A DNA stretch of 64,000 nt from Misgurnus anguillicaudatus (GCF_027580225.2 NC_073358.2:49066001-49130000), one strand, 5' to 3'; counted from the stretch's first letter, positions 1 to 11,944 are shown. Translations and numbers: made by a program. Notes: generated from the sequence alone by a model not told the origin.

Positions 1-236
1 CCATTCGGCACTTCGCTTAGACTGGACCGGGATACCGTAAGTAGATTGAAAAAACAGGGGGGTGGGTTGTGCATATATTTTAATAAAGACTGGAGCAGAA
101 CTGCTAATGTCAAAGACTCCTGCTGTACACCTGATTTGGAGCTGCTTGCTGGGTCATTCAGACCTAAATATCTCCCTCGGGAGTTCGGTCAGCTGGCTGT
201 AGTGCACGCGCAGCAGAGGCCATAGCAGCGTGTGTC

Positions 237-372
237 CAGTGGTGTAGTGGTGTCTGGAGAAGTGGGTATACTCTTAATTTATGCCCCCAGTAGAAGTGGG
301 TATACCCCATGCCATCAAATAAAGAGGTGGGTATACTCCGTATACCTGCGTATACCCTGCACTACACCACTG
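237..372. mobile_element. 136-bp hAT-like MITE inside the LINE
   Basis: The ends are inverted (CAGTGGTGTAGTG at the left, CACTACACCACTG at the right). Flanking 8-mers at 229-236 (CGTGTGTC) and 373-380 (CGCGTGTC) match at 7 of 8 bases, as expected for an aged hAT target-site duplication. There is no coding capacity. It splits the endonuclease part of the LINE. Confidence 0.7.
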
Positions 373-523
373 CGCGTGTCCATCAGATTGATTCCCCAGT
401 TCTCATTTTAGGGGATTTTAATGGATGCAGGCTAAATAAGTCACTTCCAACCTACCAACAATATGTGTCATGTGCCACTAGAGGCGACAAACAATTGATC
501 TCTGTTATGGCAATGTAAAAAAT

Positions 524-1251
524 TAGGGATGGGCAATATAAACGATATGCAATATAAATGATACAAAATTGGCATACGATAGAGATTTTAAATCTATTGC
601 ACTATCGCGATAATGCGTGTTGATGACGCAATCTACCCGCGAACTTTAGAGCCACGAGCTGCAGCCGAATAAACATGGATGCGTCAGCAAAACAGAGGAG
701 CTCGTGAAAAAGACTGATGCAACATCTATTATTTGGATTTAAGCCGTCCAACAAGCAGCAGGAAAATATACTCTGTAGAGCAAGGGTGTCCAATACGGCA
801 ATGCTGGTAGATCGCACATAAGTTAACTGCTGCTCCACGTGCGAAATTGGCATTATGGTCTAGTAATTGTGAAACATAGTATATATATGCAGTATAGTCC
901 TCACAAGCATTTCAAGTGTTTAGTGTTATAAAAATAATTAACTGTGTTTTTTAGCAGATAGATCTTGTCGGCTTTATCATTTTAAAAGTAGATCACCAGA
1001 CAAAAAAGTCTGGACACCCCTGCTGTAGAGTGTGTCAGGCAAAAGTTCCAGCTAAGAGAAGTAACAAGACTAATCTGGCCATAACGGTTTTCTTTTACTT
1101 ACTTTTTTTAGCAGTTTGGCTTTTCTAAGGGTCTATGTAACCTGTTCTGAAATGAGTCTATTTAAATTATTATATCGCAATACATATCGCTATCGCAAGA
1201 GGCTGCAATGTATAACGCAATATGGATTTTAGGCCATATCGCCCATCCCTA
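524..1251. mobile_element. Non-autonomous hAT element, 728 bp
   Basis: The left end TAGGGATGGGCAATAT and right end ATATCGCCCATCCCTA are near-perfect inverted repeats. Both sides carry the 8-bp duplication TAAAAAAT (516-523 and 1252-1259). No transposase is recognisable. A second element is nested inside at 781-1022. Confidence 0.85.
781..1022. mobile_element. Nested 242-bp hAT-like MITE
   Basis: The ends CAAGGGTGTCCA and TGGACACCCCTG are inverted repeats, flanked by a perfect 8-bp duplication CTGTAGAG (773-780 and 1023-1030). It lies within the larger element at 524-1251, so it inserted later. Non-coding. Confidence 0.85.
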
Positions 1252-1407
1252 TAAAAAATGTATACAAAGTGTATAAAAAAACACATTGTAGCACTGCAGA
1301 TCATAATGTGGTCCATCTGATTCCTGCTTATCGTACAAAACTACAGAGAGAAGGCGTGACCAAGAAGCTGGTGAAAAGGTGGGACGATGCAGTTGAGTCT
1401 CTAAAGC

Positions 1408-1573
1408 AGGGATGGGCAACTTCTGTCCTGGAGGGGCGGTGTCTTGCATAGTTTAGCTCCAATAATTAAACACACCTGAAGCAGCCAATTAAGGTCTTAT
1501 TAGGCATACTAGAAACTTTTAGGCATGTGTGCTGAGGCAAGTTGGAGCTAAACTCTGCAGGACACCGGGTTGA
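1408..1573. repeat. Palindromic interspersed repeat, right end truncated
   Basis: It starts with CAGGGATGGGCAACTTCTG and holds an internal palindrome (TAGTTTAGCTCCAA against TTGGAGCTAAACTCTGCAGG). The right end stops before a copy of the GGGATGGGCAAC terminus, so the copy is truncated. I recognise it as a common cyprinid fold-back repeat from memory only. Confidence 0.55.
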
Positions 1574-2309
1574 ATCAAATGAATACCTTGGGACAATACT
1601 TGATCATAAACTTACATTCCAACTGAAGACAGTGAGAATATTTTCTCTAAGTGTCAGCAGCGAGGAAGCTACATAAACTTCAGGTTCATCAGTCAGTGTT
1701 GATAGCTTTTACAAATGTTTTATTGAGTTTATAATAACTTTAAACATATCAGCTTGGTTTGGATCACTATCTAACATTCATTGTAACACACTAAACAGAG
1801 TTATAACAATAAGCAGTAAAATTCAGACCGGTGCAGGAACCACTCCTTGGTATTTATTATAGGAGGGCAAAAGTAAAAATTACACAAATAGCCTTAGATG
1901 CTACTCATACACTGCATAGTCACGACTGTCTTTTACCTTCAGGCCAGAGATATACATCACTTATATGCAGGACCAAGCCATGGCAAGTTTTGTGCCTACA
2001 TCTATCAGAAATATAAATGAATGATGATTAATACATTCCATATTTTAGCTTTTTCTTTTATTTTTTACCACTGTTTTTAATGCCTAATGCTTATTTATCA
2101 TGTATTTATTTACTGTATTTTACAATCTTTTGTTACTATTTATGTTACTATTTATTGGTAACTATTTACTGTTTGCCCATATGGAACTGTGTGTGTGTGT
2201 TGGATTATGCTGAGTTTGTGGTACTGTACATGCACTGATGCTCAACACACATGAAGTTCCTAACAGATAAATAAAGTTCTTTGAAGTTAAAATGAGGAAG
2301 AATGATATC

Positions 2310-2595
2310 ACTCCCTGGTTAAATACGGCGTACCTCAGGGATCAGTTCTAGGCCCTCTCCTGTTCTTGTTATATATGTTACCTCTAGAAGACATTATCAG
2401 GAAACATAAGTTTTCATTGCTATACAGATGATACCCAGCTTTACATCTCATCACATCCTAGCGAAACCCACCAGTTTTCTAAGCTAACAGACTGTATTAG
2501 CGATATTAGTGACTGGATGGCAAATAACTTCCTTATGCTAAACTCCAATAAGATAGAGATACTTATTATTGAACCGAATCCCTCCAAACAAATTA
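2310..2595 (+). mobile_element. L2-type reverse transcriptase fragment
   Basis: The reading [14 protein letters not shown], followed after a frameshift by YADDTQLY in a second frame, is the RT palm of an L2/CR1-clade LINE. Downstream, SDWMANNFLMLNS continues the same domain. The piece is frameshifted and has no 5' part, so it is dead. It is a different LINE from the one at 1-2280. Confidence 0.7.
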
Positions 2596-2792
2596 TACTT
2601 TGCAAAGTACTAATAGACAAATCCTCTCCTGTAGAAACAGATTTTTTATTTGAATTTCAAAAAGAGATAAAGTTTTAACATTGTTTGTTGTTGTGTTTTA
2701 ATTCATTCCAGGAAATGTGAAAATATTTATGTGACAATGATTATTACAAAGAAAGAATATAGAAAATGTTTAATAATTTTTCAAAGTCTACT

Positions 2793-5700
2793 TCACTCCT
2801 TTTTACTTTTCTGCTTTGATCTAAAACAGTAACGTATTATAAGGCACTTACAGATTTTAAAGAAGATGTAGAGGACTACAGTCACAATAGTGAATAGAAA
2901 AGCAAACACATCCAGACAGTGGTACTGATACCAGGTAAGATTATGAGCCTCAACACGCAGATGTTTAGCACCTTTATTACGCATGACAAACTCAATCCAG
3001 AAAACTGCTTCATCCAGAGGCTTCATCGGTCTGTCATGATGAATCCTGGATAACCGCATTGCATTCTCTTTATATCTGTGGGAAACAAGACAAATGTTGT
3101 AATGTTGTGCTGTAAAACGCATCACATACGTAAAAATATTTTGAAAGCGAAATCACGATGTGCGATGAATCAGTCAACCAAAAGTACAGAGGGACTCACG
3201 AGGTGTCCGTAATGACAGCGTTGAGTCCGTCTAACAGATCTTCAGTCTTCATACTGTAGAAGTCAATGATAACAGCTGCTCCTTTGGCTTTCATATGGGC
3301 CATGTTATCAGGCTGATCACCAAACAACGGGATGCCGACCATCGGTACACCGTGATATATGGCTTCATATATACCATTAGTGCCTCCATGAGTTATAAAT
3401 GCTCTGGTTTTAGGATGACCTAAACCATGAAAAATCTTAAGAAACTAATTTATTCATGCTTATAAAATCGATTTACGTCATGTTATGTTAAAATTTTAAC
3501 ACAAACCCAATAAATCATTTTGAGGGATCCAGTCATAGATTCTGGTGTTTGGTCCAAGAGTATCAGGCTTCTCCCCCATGTATCGCCATAAGACCTGTAA
3601 GTAATAACAACATTTACATAAAGTATACTCATTCACAGATGATCAGTGTATAATTAATAACAAAAGGAAGAATTACTATCTGTTCACACGTATATCATCT
3701 TTCATTGTATGTTAAAATGTTAATAAACCTTCTGAGGTATTTGTGCCAGTGCAGAAGCGATTGTATTGCTCTTCTCTTTGGTCATATTTTTTACCATAGA
3801 CCCCAGAGAAAACACAACTATCCCATCATCTCCTGAGCTCTCCACAAACTCCTCCATATCCTAGACACAAAAAAACACAATTTATAGGGAATAATGTGAC
3901 TGCATATTTCTTGACAACCTGAAGTATGTTACATCAGTATGATTCATTGCACTTTCCATGAGAAATGTCTGTTGTCCCAAATACAAATTATCTAAAACTT
4001 TTCCAAAAAGACTTATAATGGGCTAACTTATCCTCATGTTGTTCTCATGTTAAGTAATAATTCAGATGAAGTATCTCTAATCTTTTGAGTAGCATCTCTG
4101 ATCTTATTAACAGTAAAGTACAGTAAAATGCACCTTGGGTAACGGTTTGGCAGGGGTGCAGTGAATCCCTCCGATGTATTTGAAGTTGGGCAGGAATGGC
4201 CGTGGATACTCAAAGTCCCAGTAGGTTCTGATTAACCAGATATCAGCTTTACCCATCATCTCACAATAGGAACTGGGTCGTCCTGCAATAAAAAGTGCTT
4301 GCTAACTTAACCCGAAGTTTTGGGATGGTTTTTAAAGACACATTTACAAATGATTATTTTTAACTTAAATGGCATTAGAAATTTGCTTTATGATGCATGT
4401 GTCTGAACTCTTATGTTACTTCAAAAGCATATGACATAAGTCTCAAATTAAACATGTATCTTTTTGTTTGTTTCTAAGGTTGTAACAGTATGAGATTTTT
4501 ATGGTATGATAATCGTTTTAGAAAATATCACGATTGGTTTCACGATAGCTGTAAACCAGACTGTGAACATATTATTTTTTACTGTGAAGTTGGCCATTTA
4601 AACATGGCGGTTTATGGGAATTGACTCCTCTTGAAGCCATCCTCAAACGGCCAGTCGATGAATTGTAGTTCTGTTTTGGCTTCAGCAGAGAGATCGGAAG
4701 GTTGCCCATCGGTCAGCACATGGAAAATAATACAATCGCTACTTCCATTTCATGGCAACTTTAATTTTATTGGCCAAAACCGTGGACAAGCAAATGTTCA
4801 CGGTACGACAACCATACATGTCAATATTGTGTCATACCGCCAGACCAGTATACCGTTACAACTAGGGTTGGGAACAAAGAACCGGTTCTGTTTTATAAAT
4901 GGAAACAGAATCACATGGAATTCTTTAGCTTTGGTTCTAAAAGTGGTTCCGATGCCCTGGCTGTACAAATACTTGCTCCAGCACAGCATAAATCTCAAAT
5001 CATGCAGTGTTTTTAAACTACTGCTCCTAACATGTTCACTTCACTAGGTAGTAAACCTTACGAGGACTACTTCAACAAGAATAAATGTTATAGTGACTGA
5101 AATCTGAAATTATCTTACAATATCCAACCCTAGTTACAAACCTGTTGCTGTCACACACTAAGGGCATAGCATAAGTTAACGAATGCATTGGGACCAAGCT
5201 TCTATCATCCCTATTGGATAAAATCAGCGTAAGCCAGTTTTATCTAGCCTGCAAGATTCCAGTCTCGCCGAGCTAGCCACCTAAAGCCAGCATGCTATAA
5301 CATATGCACTGATGTTTGCTTGTTTTAAACCACAATTTAAGAAGTTGAACCATAAACACAAATTTTAAACTCACCTAAATATTCAGTGTAGTAGTTGTCA
5401 AACGTTTTCCACATAATTTTGGCGAAAGCATCTTGTGAAAGGTAGAAGAGCAGACTCGCGATTCGCTCTGTAAAACTCATCTTGTCTGTGAGTTTACTCA
5501 TGGTTCCTGGTACATATGATGGTGGAGCTGGGATCTGACCACACAACCTCTCTGCAACGTTAGCGATGGAGAATCGAAACGTGTACACCAAGGGAATGTT
5601 GAACTTTTCGGCCAATATATCGCTGCATGGGTAGATTGGGTCGGACAAAATAACATCAAACTTTCCCTGTTGCAATTTATCCAACAACCCTGGAGATTTC

Positions 5701-6083
5701 AGAATGCCGTCGCAGTACGAAAGACCCATATCCAGACTTTTGGAGGCAAGCTGGTAAAATTTTGTTATAATCTGGAGTGTGTTTAATTTTTCAATCTCAT
5801 ACATCGAGAACTGCAGCATTTCCTCAAGGAAGTCAAACATCTCCTTAGAAGACATGGACATATTAAAGTCCACACGATTGAAGGGATCCGACTCTTTGAC
5901 GTTCATTACCATCACGGCATCTGGCAGCAGAACGGTCACATTGTGTCCTCTGTCCACCAATGTTTCCAACACAATCTTGAGATTAATCCAATGACTGCCT
6001 TCAGTTGGATAAACTAAAACATTCCCACATTGTGCTGGACCGATAGCAATGAGCAAGGAAAGAAAACAAGCTACAAATCTCAT
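2793..6083 (-). CDS. ugt5: UDP-glucuronosyltransferase, UGT5-like (copy A), six exons
   Basis: Exons (transcript order): 6083-5375, 4282-4134, 3860-3729, 3594-3507, 3419-3200, 3075-2793; all junctions are GT-AG and in phase, giving 526 residues, normal for a UGT. It should transfer glucuronic acid from UDP-glucuronate to small lipophilic acceptors in the ER lumen. Exon 1 encodes a signal peptide ending near AQCG, the GSHW histidine expected to act as catalytic base, and FDVILSDP with the partner aspartate; it forms the acceptor-binding half. Exons 3-5 form the donor half, with the UGT signature around [18 protein letters not shown] and PLFGDQPDN. Exon 6 encodes [16 protein letters not shown], a membrane segment and the tail KSKKE, which fits a KXKXX ER-retrieval signal. 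Intron 1 (1.1 kb) holds repeats. No lesion seen. The family call is strong; UGT5 versus another fish subfamily is from memory. Confidence 0.85.
4485..4862. repeat. Inverted-repeat element in intron 1 of UGT copy A, with inner repeat
   Basis: The left part GTTGTAACAGTATGAGATTT and right end TATACCGTTACAAC look like the two ends of one repeat. The middle (about 4560-4790) carries an unrelated piece resembling 60660-60780 (CAGTCGATGAATTG against CAATCGATGAATTG). The same right part is present in intron 1 of copy C near 16130-16244, so the repeat predates the A/C duplication. Confidence 0.5.
4863..5132. mobile_element. hAT-like MITE in intron 1 of UGT copy A
   Basis: Ends TAGGGTTGGGAAC and ATATCCAACCCTA are inverted. 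Flanks GTTACAAC (4855-4862) and GTTACAAA (5133-5140) match at 7 of 8 bases. The equivalent insertion in copy C is at 16245-16621, so it was present before these two genes separated. Confidence 0.75.
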
Positions 6084-6135
6084 GATTTCTATTGAAGCAG
6101 TGATTGATCGTGTGTGATCGTTCAGTCTTCCTCGA

Positions 6136-6142
6136 TCTTATA
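6136..6142 (-). promoter_or_regulatory. Candidate TATA box of UGT copy A
   Basis: On the minus strand the sequence AGTATAAGATCG sits about 55 bases upstream of the ATG at 6083. The same stretch is kept upstream of copy C (17587-17593). Spacing leaves room for a short 5' leader. No experimental support. Confidence 0.35.
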
Positions 6143-6143
6143 C

Positions 6144-6577
6144 TATCTTGTATAATTATTAGCCTACACTAAAAACTTATCAAGGGCAAAGACGTGGTGG
6201 TGTTCATACAGTAAAGCAATAAACTGTTTAGGTGAAAGGTAGAGAAAGTTCATGTGAACTATAAAAAGATTCAGTGTCGTTTGTCAATTTCTTATGGATA
6301 GTGAACATCAAATCTATTTGTATATGAGGAATATAACAACATAAAGGGATTTGTCCTAAGTGGTAATATGATGAGAAATTTAAAAATTGCTTATAGAAGT
6401 ACAAAGATGAAAGTTGTGTAAATGTTATTGTCCTGCTCATGCAGAATGTGACTGAACTGTGTTAAAAGTCCCAAGGTACAAAAGTCCCAACTTTTCTTTG
6501 TGTGCTGAAAAAAACAAAAAAATTAACGTAAGAAAAATATAAATCAAAAGATACATCAATTTATTATCACTAATTAT
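6144..6577. other. 5' flank of UGT copy A, block shared with copies B and C
   Basis: This stretch, continued at 7507-7690 beyond the inserted element, is closely similar to 12620-13100 and to 17640-18190. Shared landmarks are GGAATATAACAACATAAAGG, CCCAAGGTACAAAAG and, further out, ATGAACCACAAAACGAGTC. It is part of the UGT duplication unit and probably contains the regulatory region. No coding signal seen. Confidence 0.6.
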
Positions 6578-7506
6578 TAGGGATGCTCCGATCGATCGGG
6601 CGCAGATCGGTATCGGCCGATAACGGCATTAAATGACTCGATCGGTCCTCGTTAAATTTGCCGATCTCGTGAACCGATCTTTCTGTTTACTTTTGTCTGT
6701 CATGATATGGCTCCTCAATGCGGCTGCACGTAGAGACCATTTTTACGCAGTGAGAGCATTTTTATAACCCGTGGCTGATGAGCGACGTGTAGATTTGCAT
6801 TTCTCTCTTTGCCTTTACAGAGATATGTGTATTTTCTGTGAGGACGCGGTCCGGTCCTAACATCGCGACCCGTCTTCACATCCCCATCAAACAGCGTATA
6901 CAACACATATCTATCGCGGACAATTGCATCCTCATGTCAAAAGTTTATTATTTGCATGCGTTTTAAAGTTTTGACCGTTTAAACTTTAATTTTCCTCACA
7001 GCTGCTCTCGTCTGCATACACCCGCCGAGCGCACACACAGCAGCCTGTCATCAGTGCACGTGAACAGAGCGATCTCTGTCAAGCCTTAAAGCTACAGTTA
7101 CCTAATTCATCTCTCAATAAAATCACTCTCTGCTCTTCACTAAAGAACTGTTGTACTTCATACGAATGCGTGTATATTTAATTCATACAGTAAAGACTGT
7201 TAACTGTTTTATTTTCATTAGTTTTTACAGACATAAGCCTTTTTAAAGGGATATTAAATTTCTCTTTGCAGAAGAAATATTTGTTGTGCTAATTTATTTG
7301 ATTCTCTATTAAAACAATAATATACCTAATTACTGCAAGTAATATAACAAAGGTTTTTACTTTATCTAGAAAAAATGTTAAAAGTTACAGTCATCAAAGA
7401 GCTTGCATATCAGCTTGAAAAATCGGCATTGGTATCGGCCGATCACGAAAACAACAAATCGGTGATCGGTATCGGCCTGCAAAAATCCTGATCGGAGCAT
7501 CCCCTA
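6578..7506. mobile_element. Non-autonomous hAT-like element upstream of UGT copy A
   Basis: Ends TAGGGATGCTCCGATC and GATCGGAGCATCCCCTA are inverted repeats, with further internal copies of ATCGGTATCGGCC near both ends. No transposase frame. There is no clean target duplication, but the paralogous flanks of copies B (about 12945) and C (about 18015) run straight through the site, so the insertion happened after those copies separated. Confidence 0.8.
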
Positions 7507-7699
7507 TATTACATGTACATATGGGTGATTATATAATTGCAGGTACATTTGATGTCCAAAGTCTTTTATTTTCTGCATTTTTCAAATGATTATATTTTTC
7601 ATTATTTTAATAACATGGATAACATGACGTTACAGGCCATAACAACATTTGTGACCATGAACCACAAAACGAGTCATATGGGTCAATAGGTGTGGGCGG

Positions 7700-7788
7700 T
7701 ATGACCAAAAATACATTTCACGCAATAAGTCATTTTATTTTACCGTATATGCTTTTCAGCTTTATGTTTACATTGTTTTAGGAATATA

Positions 7789-7836
<48 letters not shown>

Positions 7837-8491
7837 GTGGACTCACAGGGGTTTATTATGAAATTACAGAAATTCCTCGTTTATTTGTTATTAGTGGATT
7901 ATTTCATGTTTTGTTCAACGGGATTGCCGCGTTGACCACGCACACTTATTTACAAACCGCGAAGTACACAGAGTAGAAAAAAACTGCTACGTCTGACAAA
8001 AAGGAATATAAGAAAACTAAATTTAAAGATGGTCCAAATAAAGTCATTTGCAGCTGCATCCACTGCATTGTATATATAAATTATGCATTATATAAATTAT
8101 GTATATATTTACAGCAGGAAAGTTACAAAATATCTCTACATGACCTTTACTTAATATACTTATAATTTTTGGCATGAAAGAAAAATTTATAATTTTGACC
8201 CATATAATGTATTTTTGGCTTTTGCTACAAATACACCTTTGTCACTTATGACAAAGTGGTCCAGACTCCAGGGTCTCATTTTCTGTCTTGTAATCCATCA
8301 CCCATATGTTTGCATTGCTAGAGGTCATTTTAGCACAGTATATTCCGTGATCCTTAACTAAAACAATTAAGTTTGAAAGTTGAAATCATTCAGCAACGCT
8401 TCAAACATTTATGACTCCTCTGTTGTAAATCGATACTTCCGAGCACGTGACTTAAGCAAATGATGCGTCATAATATGTGAGTGGGTGTGTT
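7700..8491. other. Intergenic DNA between UGT copies A and B (first part)
   Basis: No gene seen. The block from about 7915 (ACGGGATTGCCGCGTTGACC) reappears at about 21400, between copies C and D. A (GA)n tract is at 7792-7833. The match identifies A-B and C-D as duplicated intergenic segments. Confidence 0.6.
7792..7833. repeat. (GA)n microsatellite
   Basis: About 21 uninterrupted GA units. Confidence 0.95.
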
Positions 8492-8970
8492 CATAGATAT
8501 GTATAAAGGCTAGATGGCTCAAGGCGGAGTCCCTAACGGCATCACCTGGCGGCCATCTTACGACAGGGCGCTCGCTCACTCGTAGCATTGAGTTTAATGG
8601 TGCAGGTACTTTTAAATGACCATAACTTGCTCAATTTTCTACCGATTTTCAAACGGTTTGGTTTTTTACAAACATTATTAACGTGGCTATAATTCTGGAT
8701 GCTTTAACATGTTTCATGATTTTTTTTAAAAAAATTTTAGTATAGGTATGCAGTGTCATAGGTACATCTTTGACGTTTATAACAAACCAAACCGTTTGAA
8801 AATCGGTTGAAAATTGAGCAAAATATAGTTATTTCAGCACTACATGCACAATAGACTTTAATGTTATAACTGGACGAGCGGTCCTGTCCTAAGATGGCCG
8901 CCGTGTGACGTCGTCGGGTCCCATTGGCTCTCAGCGCCGGTAAGCCATCTAGCCTTTATACATATCTATG
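8492..8970. mobile_element. 479-bp inverted-repeat hAT-like element
   Basis: Ends CATAGATATGTATAAAGG and CCTTTATACATATCTATG are inverted; the arms extend inward (CTAGATGGCT against AGCCATCTAG). Both flanks carry GGTGTGTT (8484-8491 and 8971-8978). The duplicated intergenic segment between copies C and D has the uninterrupted site near 21950. An inner inverted pair also exists (CAAACGGTTTGG against CCAAACCGTTTG). Confidence 0.85.
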
Positions 8971-9037
8971 GGTGTGTTGTTACACTCATAAAAAAAGGAA
9001 TATAAAAAATGAATATAAAAAATGAATAGAAAGATGG

Positions 9038-9039
<2 letters not shown>

Positions 9040-9068
<29 letters not shown>
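9040..9068. repeat. (TA)n microsatellite
   Basis: About 14 TA units within an AT-rich tract. Confidence 0.9.
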
Positions 9069-9073
<5 letters not shown>

Positions 9074-10230
9074 TACACTCATAAATACTTTATAATTCAA
9101 ACATCTTTTCCCAAACAAACTTAACGTTATACTGTTTGGAATGCACCCATCTCGTGTCCTTGTTCAGATATAAAATCGGAGTAATCAAATCCGGTTTAAA
9201 ATATTACATTTTATTTTGCTAAAACAAACAATATATTAACGTTAAATGCGTTTTAAGCTTGTGCACGCATTTATTTCATCTGCAGGTGTCCTCAGTGAGC
9301 CGTTTATTGATTCAAAGTTTCGTTTCTCATCCTCTCATCACTCCGCATTTCCAACAAGTAATCATATTTTAAAACTCTTAAATAACTCTCTAACGACACT
9401 CAATCAAAGTTTAAACTACTTACAGTCAAATATTTCTCAACTGCAGACTGTTATAAAGTGATGTTTGAGTCGCTAAATCACAGCTTCACACGAAGGCCGC
9501 CGTGCGCGACCAGTACCCTTCAGGTAAAACTGATTTCAAAATAAAAGTCGTAGAGGTCTGAGAAAAAACAGTAATAGACTTCTAAATATGTGTAAAGTTT
9601 ATTTTATTATTCTTAAGACTTTATATACTTATACTATATATATATATACTAATATACTAAGATATATATATACTTTTATATATATATGTAAGAGCCATTT
9701 GTCTTGTTAAGGTGTCCACTAGGTGTCACTGTTCTATATTCAGTGAATATAGGTAGGAACCTTCCTTCAGGTGACAGGTGTTGATGCAGTTTTTTGACCG
9801 TATCACAAAGCCATGCTATTACAACAATGCAACACATTAAATAAAATGAATACTCTGAGCATTCAAATGGTGAGTGGACATTGATTTAAGGACATTAAAC
9901 TTAAGCCAAGTGAGCGCGTACAAATACACCGTCCAGCAACCCTCAGCTGCTTTAAGTATAGACTTAGCTGCAACAATATATATATATATATATTTAGCAA
10001 ATATTTATATGAAATATTATTACAATTTATGCAAACAAAATGCATGCATTGATAACCATGCATCTCATAATCGCTGGTTTTATCCTTTACTGTAGGAAAA
10101 TAAATATTTAAATCTGAATTTGAAAACAATATTAACATTTTAATTATTATTTGTTAGCATTAGTGTATAATAGACAGTGTTTTTGCAAAGAATTATAATA
10201 GATTTAAAAGAATCTTCATTAAAATCTGTT
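9069..10230. other. 3' flank of UGT copy B, duplicate of 21960-22724
   Basis: No gene seen. Landmarks such as GGAATGCACCCATCTCGTGT and CCTCAGTGAGCCGTTTATTG occur in the same order at 22020-22160, downstream of copy D. It includes AT-rich low-complexity tracts at 9630-9690 and 9978-9996. Confidence 0.6.
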
Positions 10231-11039
10231 TCACTCCCTCTTGCTTTTCTGATTTGTTCTAAAACAGTAACGTATTATAAGGCACTTACAGATTTTAAAG
10301 AAGATGTAGAGGACTGCAGTCACAATAGTGAATAAAAAAGCAAACACATCCAGACAGTGATACTGATACCAGGTAAGATTATGAGCCTCAACACGCAGAT
10401 GTTTAGCACCTTTATTACGCATGACAAACTCAATCCAGAAAACTGCTTCATCCAGAGGCTTCATCGGTCTGTCATGATGAATCCTGGATAACCGCATAGC
10501 ATTCTCTTTATATTTGTGGGAAATAAGACAAATGTTGTTGTAATGTTGTGTGGCAAAACGCATCACATACATAAAAATAATTCGAAAGCAAAAACACGAT
10601 GTGCGATGAATCAGTCAACCAAAAGTATAGAGGGACTCACGAGGTGTCCGTAATGACAGCGTTGAGTCCGTCTAACAGATCATCAGTCTTTATATTGTTG
10701 AAGTCCATGATAACTGCCGCTCCTTTGGCTTTCATATGGACCATGTTATCAGGCTGATCACCAACCAACGGGATGCCGACCATCGGTACACCGTGATATA
10801 TGGCTTCATATATACCATTAGTGCCTCCATGAGTTATAAATGCTCTGGTTTTAGGATGACCTGAACCATGAAAAATCTTTAAAAAAAAAACTAATTTATT
10901 CATGCTAACAAAATCAAAAATGTCATGTTATGTCAAAATTTTAACACAAACCCAATAAATCATTTTGAGGGATCCAGTCATAGATTCTGGTGTTTGGTCC
11001 AAGAGTATCAGGCTTCTCCCCCATGTATCGCCATAAGAC
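10231..11039 (-). pseudogene. Truncated UGT5-like copy B (exons 4-6 only)
   Basis: Three exon-equivalents remain: exon 4 at 11039-10952, exon 5 at 10860-10641 and exon 6 ending at stop 10231. Their frames are open and encode the donor-binding end, [16 protein letters not shown] signature, membrane segment and KSKRE tail. Exons 1-3 (signal peptide, acceptor-binding half) are absent; the place where they should be holds a microsatellite and transposon fragments. The exon 6 acceptor reads CCCACAA where the other copies have CCCACAG (or the equivalent AG), so normal splicing of exon 6 should fail. A 5' flank resembling those of A and C survives at 12620-13100. It could in principle serve as an alternative 3' end for copy C transcripts, but the lost acceptor argues against that. 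Confidence 0.8.
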
Positions 11040-11183
11040 CTGTAAGAAATAAAAACATTTATTTAAAGTATACTCATTCCCAGATGATCCGTATATAATA
11101 AATAACAAAGCGATATCTGTTCTCATTAAACTTTCCCCTAATCAAACTCTCAAACACTATCAATTTTATGGGTCAAATTTTTT

Positions 11184-11184
<1 letters not shown>

Positions 11185-11243
<59 letters not shown>

Positions 11244-11264
11244 GTTGTTGTTGTTGTTGTTGTT
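11185..11264. repeat. Compound (GT)n(GTT)n microsatellite
   Basis: About 28 GT units followed by about 7 GTT units, located at the breakpoint where UGT copy B loses its exons 1-3. Confidence 0.95.
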
Positions 11265-11944
11265 TTTGTTACTTTTGTTTAAGTATATTTAAAAAAAACA
11301 TGAAAAAACATGCATTTAAAAAATGCACACTTCTTGTATCCAGTGTGTTGCCTTTTAATTTAAAAACAATTGCAGTTTATCATGTAAAAGCCAAATGTTA
11401 ATAGTATAAAAGATCAACACTCTTAAACATATTTTATTTAACTGTTTAACTTTCATTGATTGTTAAATGCCAAGTATTCACAACATATAGCCAGTGTTCT
11501 GCTATGACTAAAAATGCACTACATGTTTTCTTTTTTTTAAATATTTTATAGATATAAAGGCTAAACAGCGTTTCCATTGTTACATACAGATATAGCTGTC
11601 GGGTGTTCGCCCCCTAGTGGCAGTCGTGATGAAATTGCAGTTTAATAGTAAATCTGTCTTGCGAGAGAAACTTTTATCTACGAATATATTTATAGTTAAT
11701 AATTAACTTACCAGTAATAAATCGTTTTTAAAGTATTCAATTGTTACTGATAAAGTGAAACAAAAAATTATTAATAATTTTTTACTTTGCACACCGTTTT
11801 GATTGGAACACACTAAAAATACATCACTTCCAGTCGGCGCGTCACATGCAGTGTAGTCGCATAAGTTTATTTTCTTTAGTGCATCCAAATCTCGAATTGA
11901 ATTGATTTGTGAATGTAATGCTCAGTTAACTTAAATTTGATGAC
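11265..11944. other. Unassigned DNA in the gap of UGT copy B
   Basis: AT-rich, with no UGT exon and no recognised repeat end. It occupies part of the space where exons 3 to 1 of copy B would be expected. Confidence 0.4.

Larger units (their letters stand above)
1..2280 (+). mobile_element. Broken non-LTR retrotransposon (LINE) remnant, interrupted by DNA transposons
   Basis: Pieces at about 1-236, 381-515, 1260-1407 and 1574-2280 read in one direction as parts of a LINE. The first piece encodes an endonuclease-like stretch (GGGLCIYFNKDW, then LPREFGQL). The second has the LILGDFN motif of AP-type endonucleases. The third has DHNVVHLIPAYRTKL, typical of fish LINEs between endonuclease and reverse transcriptase. 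The last resembles the C-terminal part and 3' UTR. No continuous frame survives. The pieces become collinear when the inserted elements at 237-372 and 524-1251 are removed. The clade (CR1/L2/Rex-like) is a guess from memory. Confidence 0.6.

Noticed and set aside
4631..5047. 138-residue plus-strand frame
   Set aside because: Runs across two unrelated repeats in an intron of UGT copy A; no domain and no splice support.
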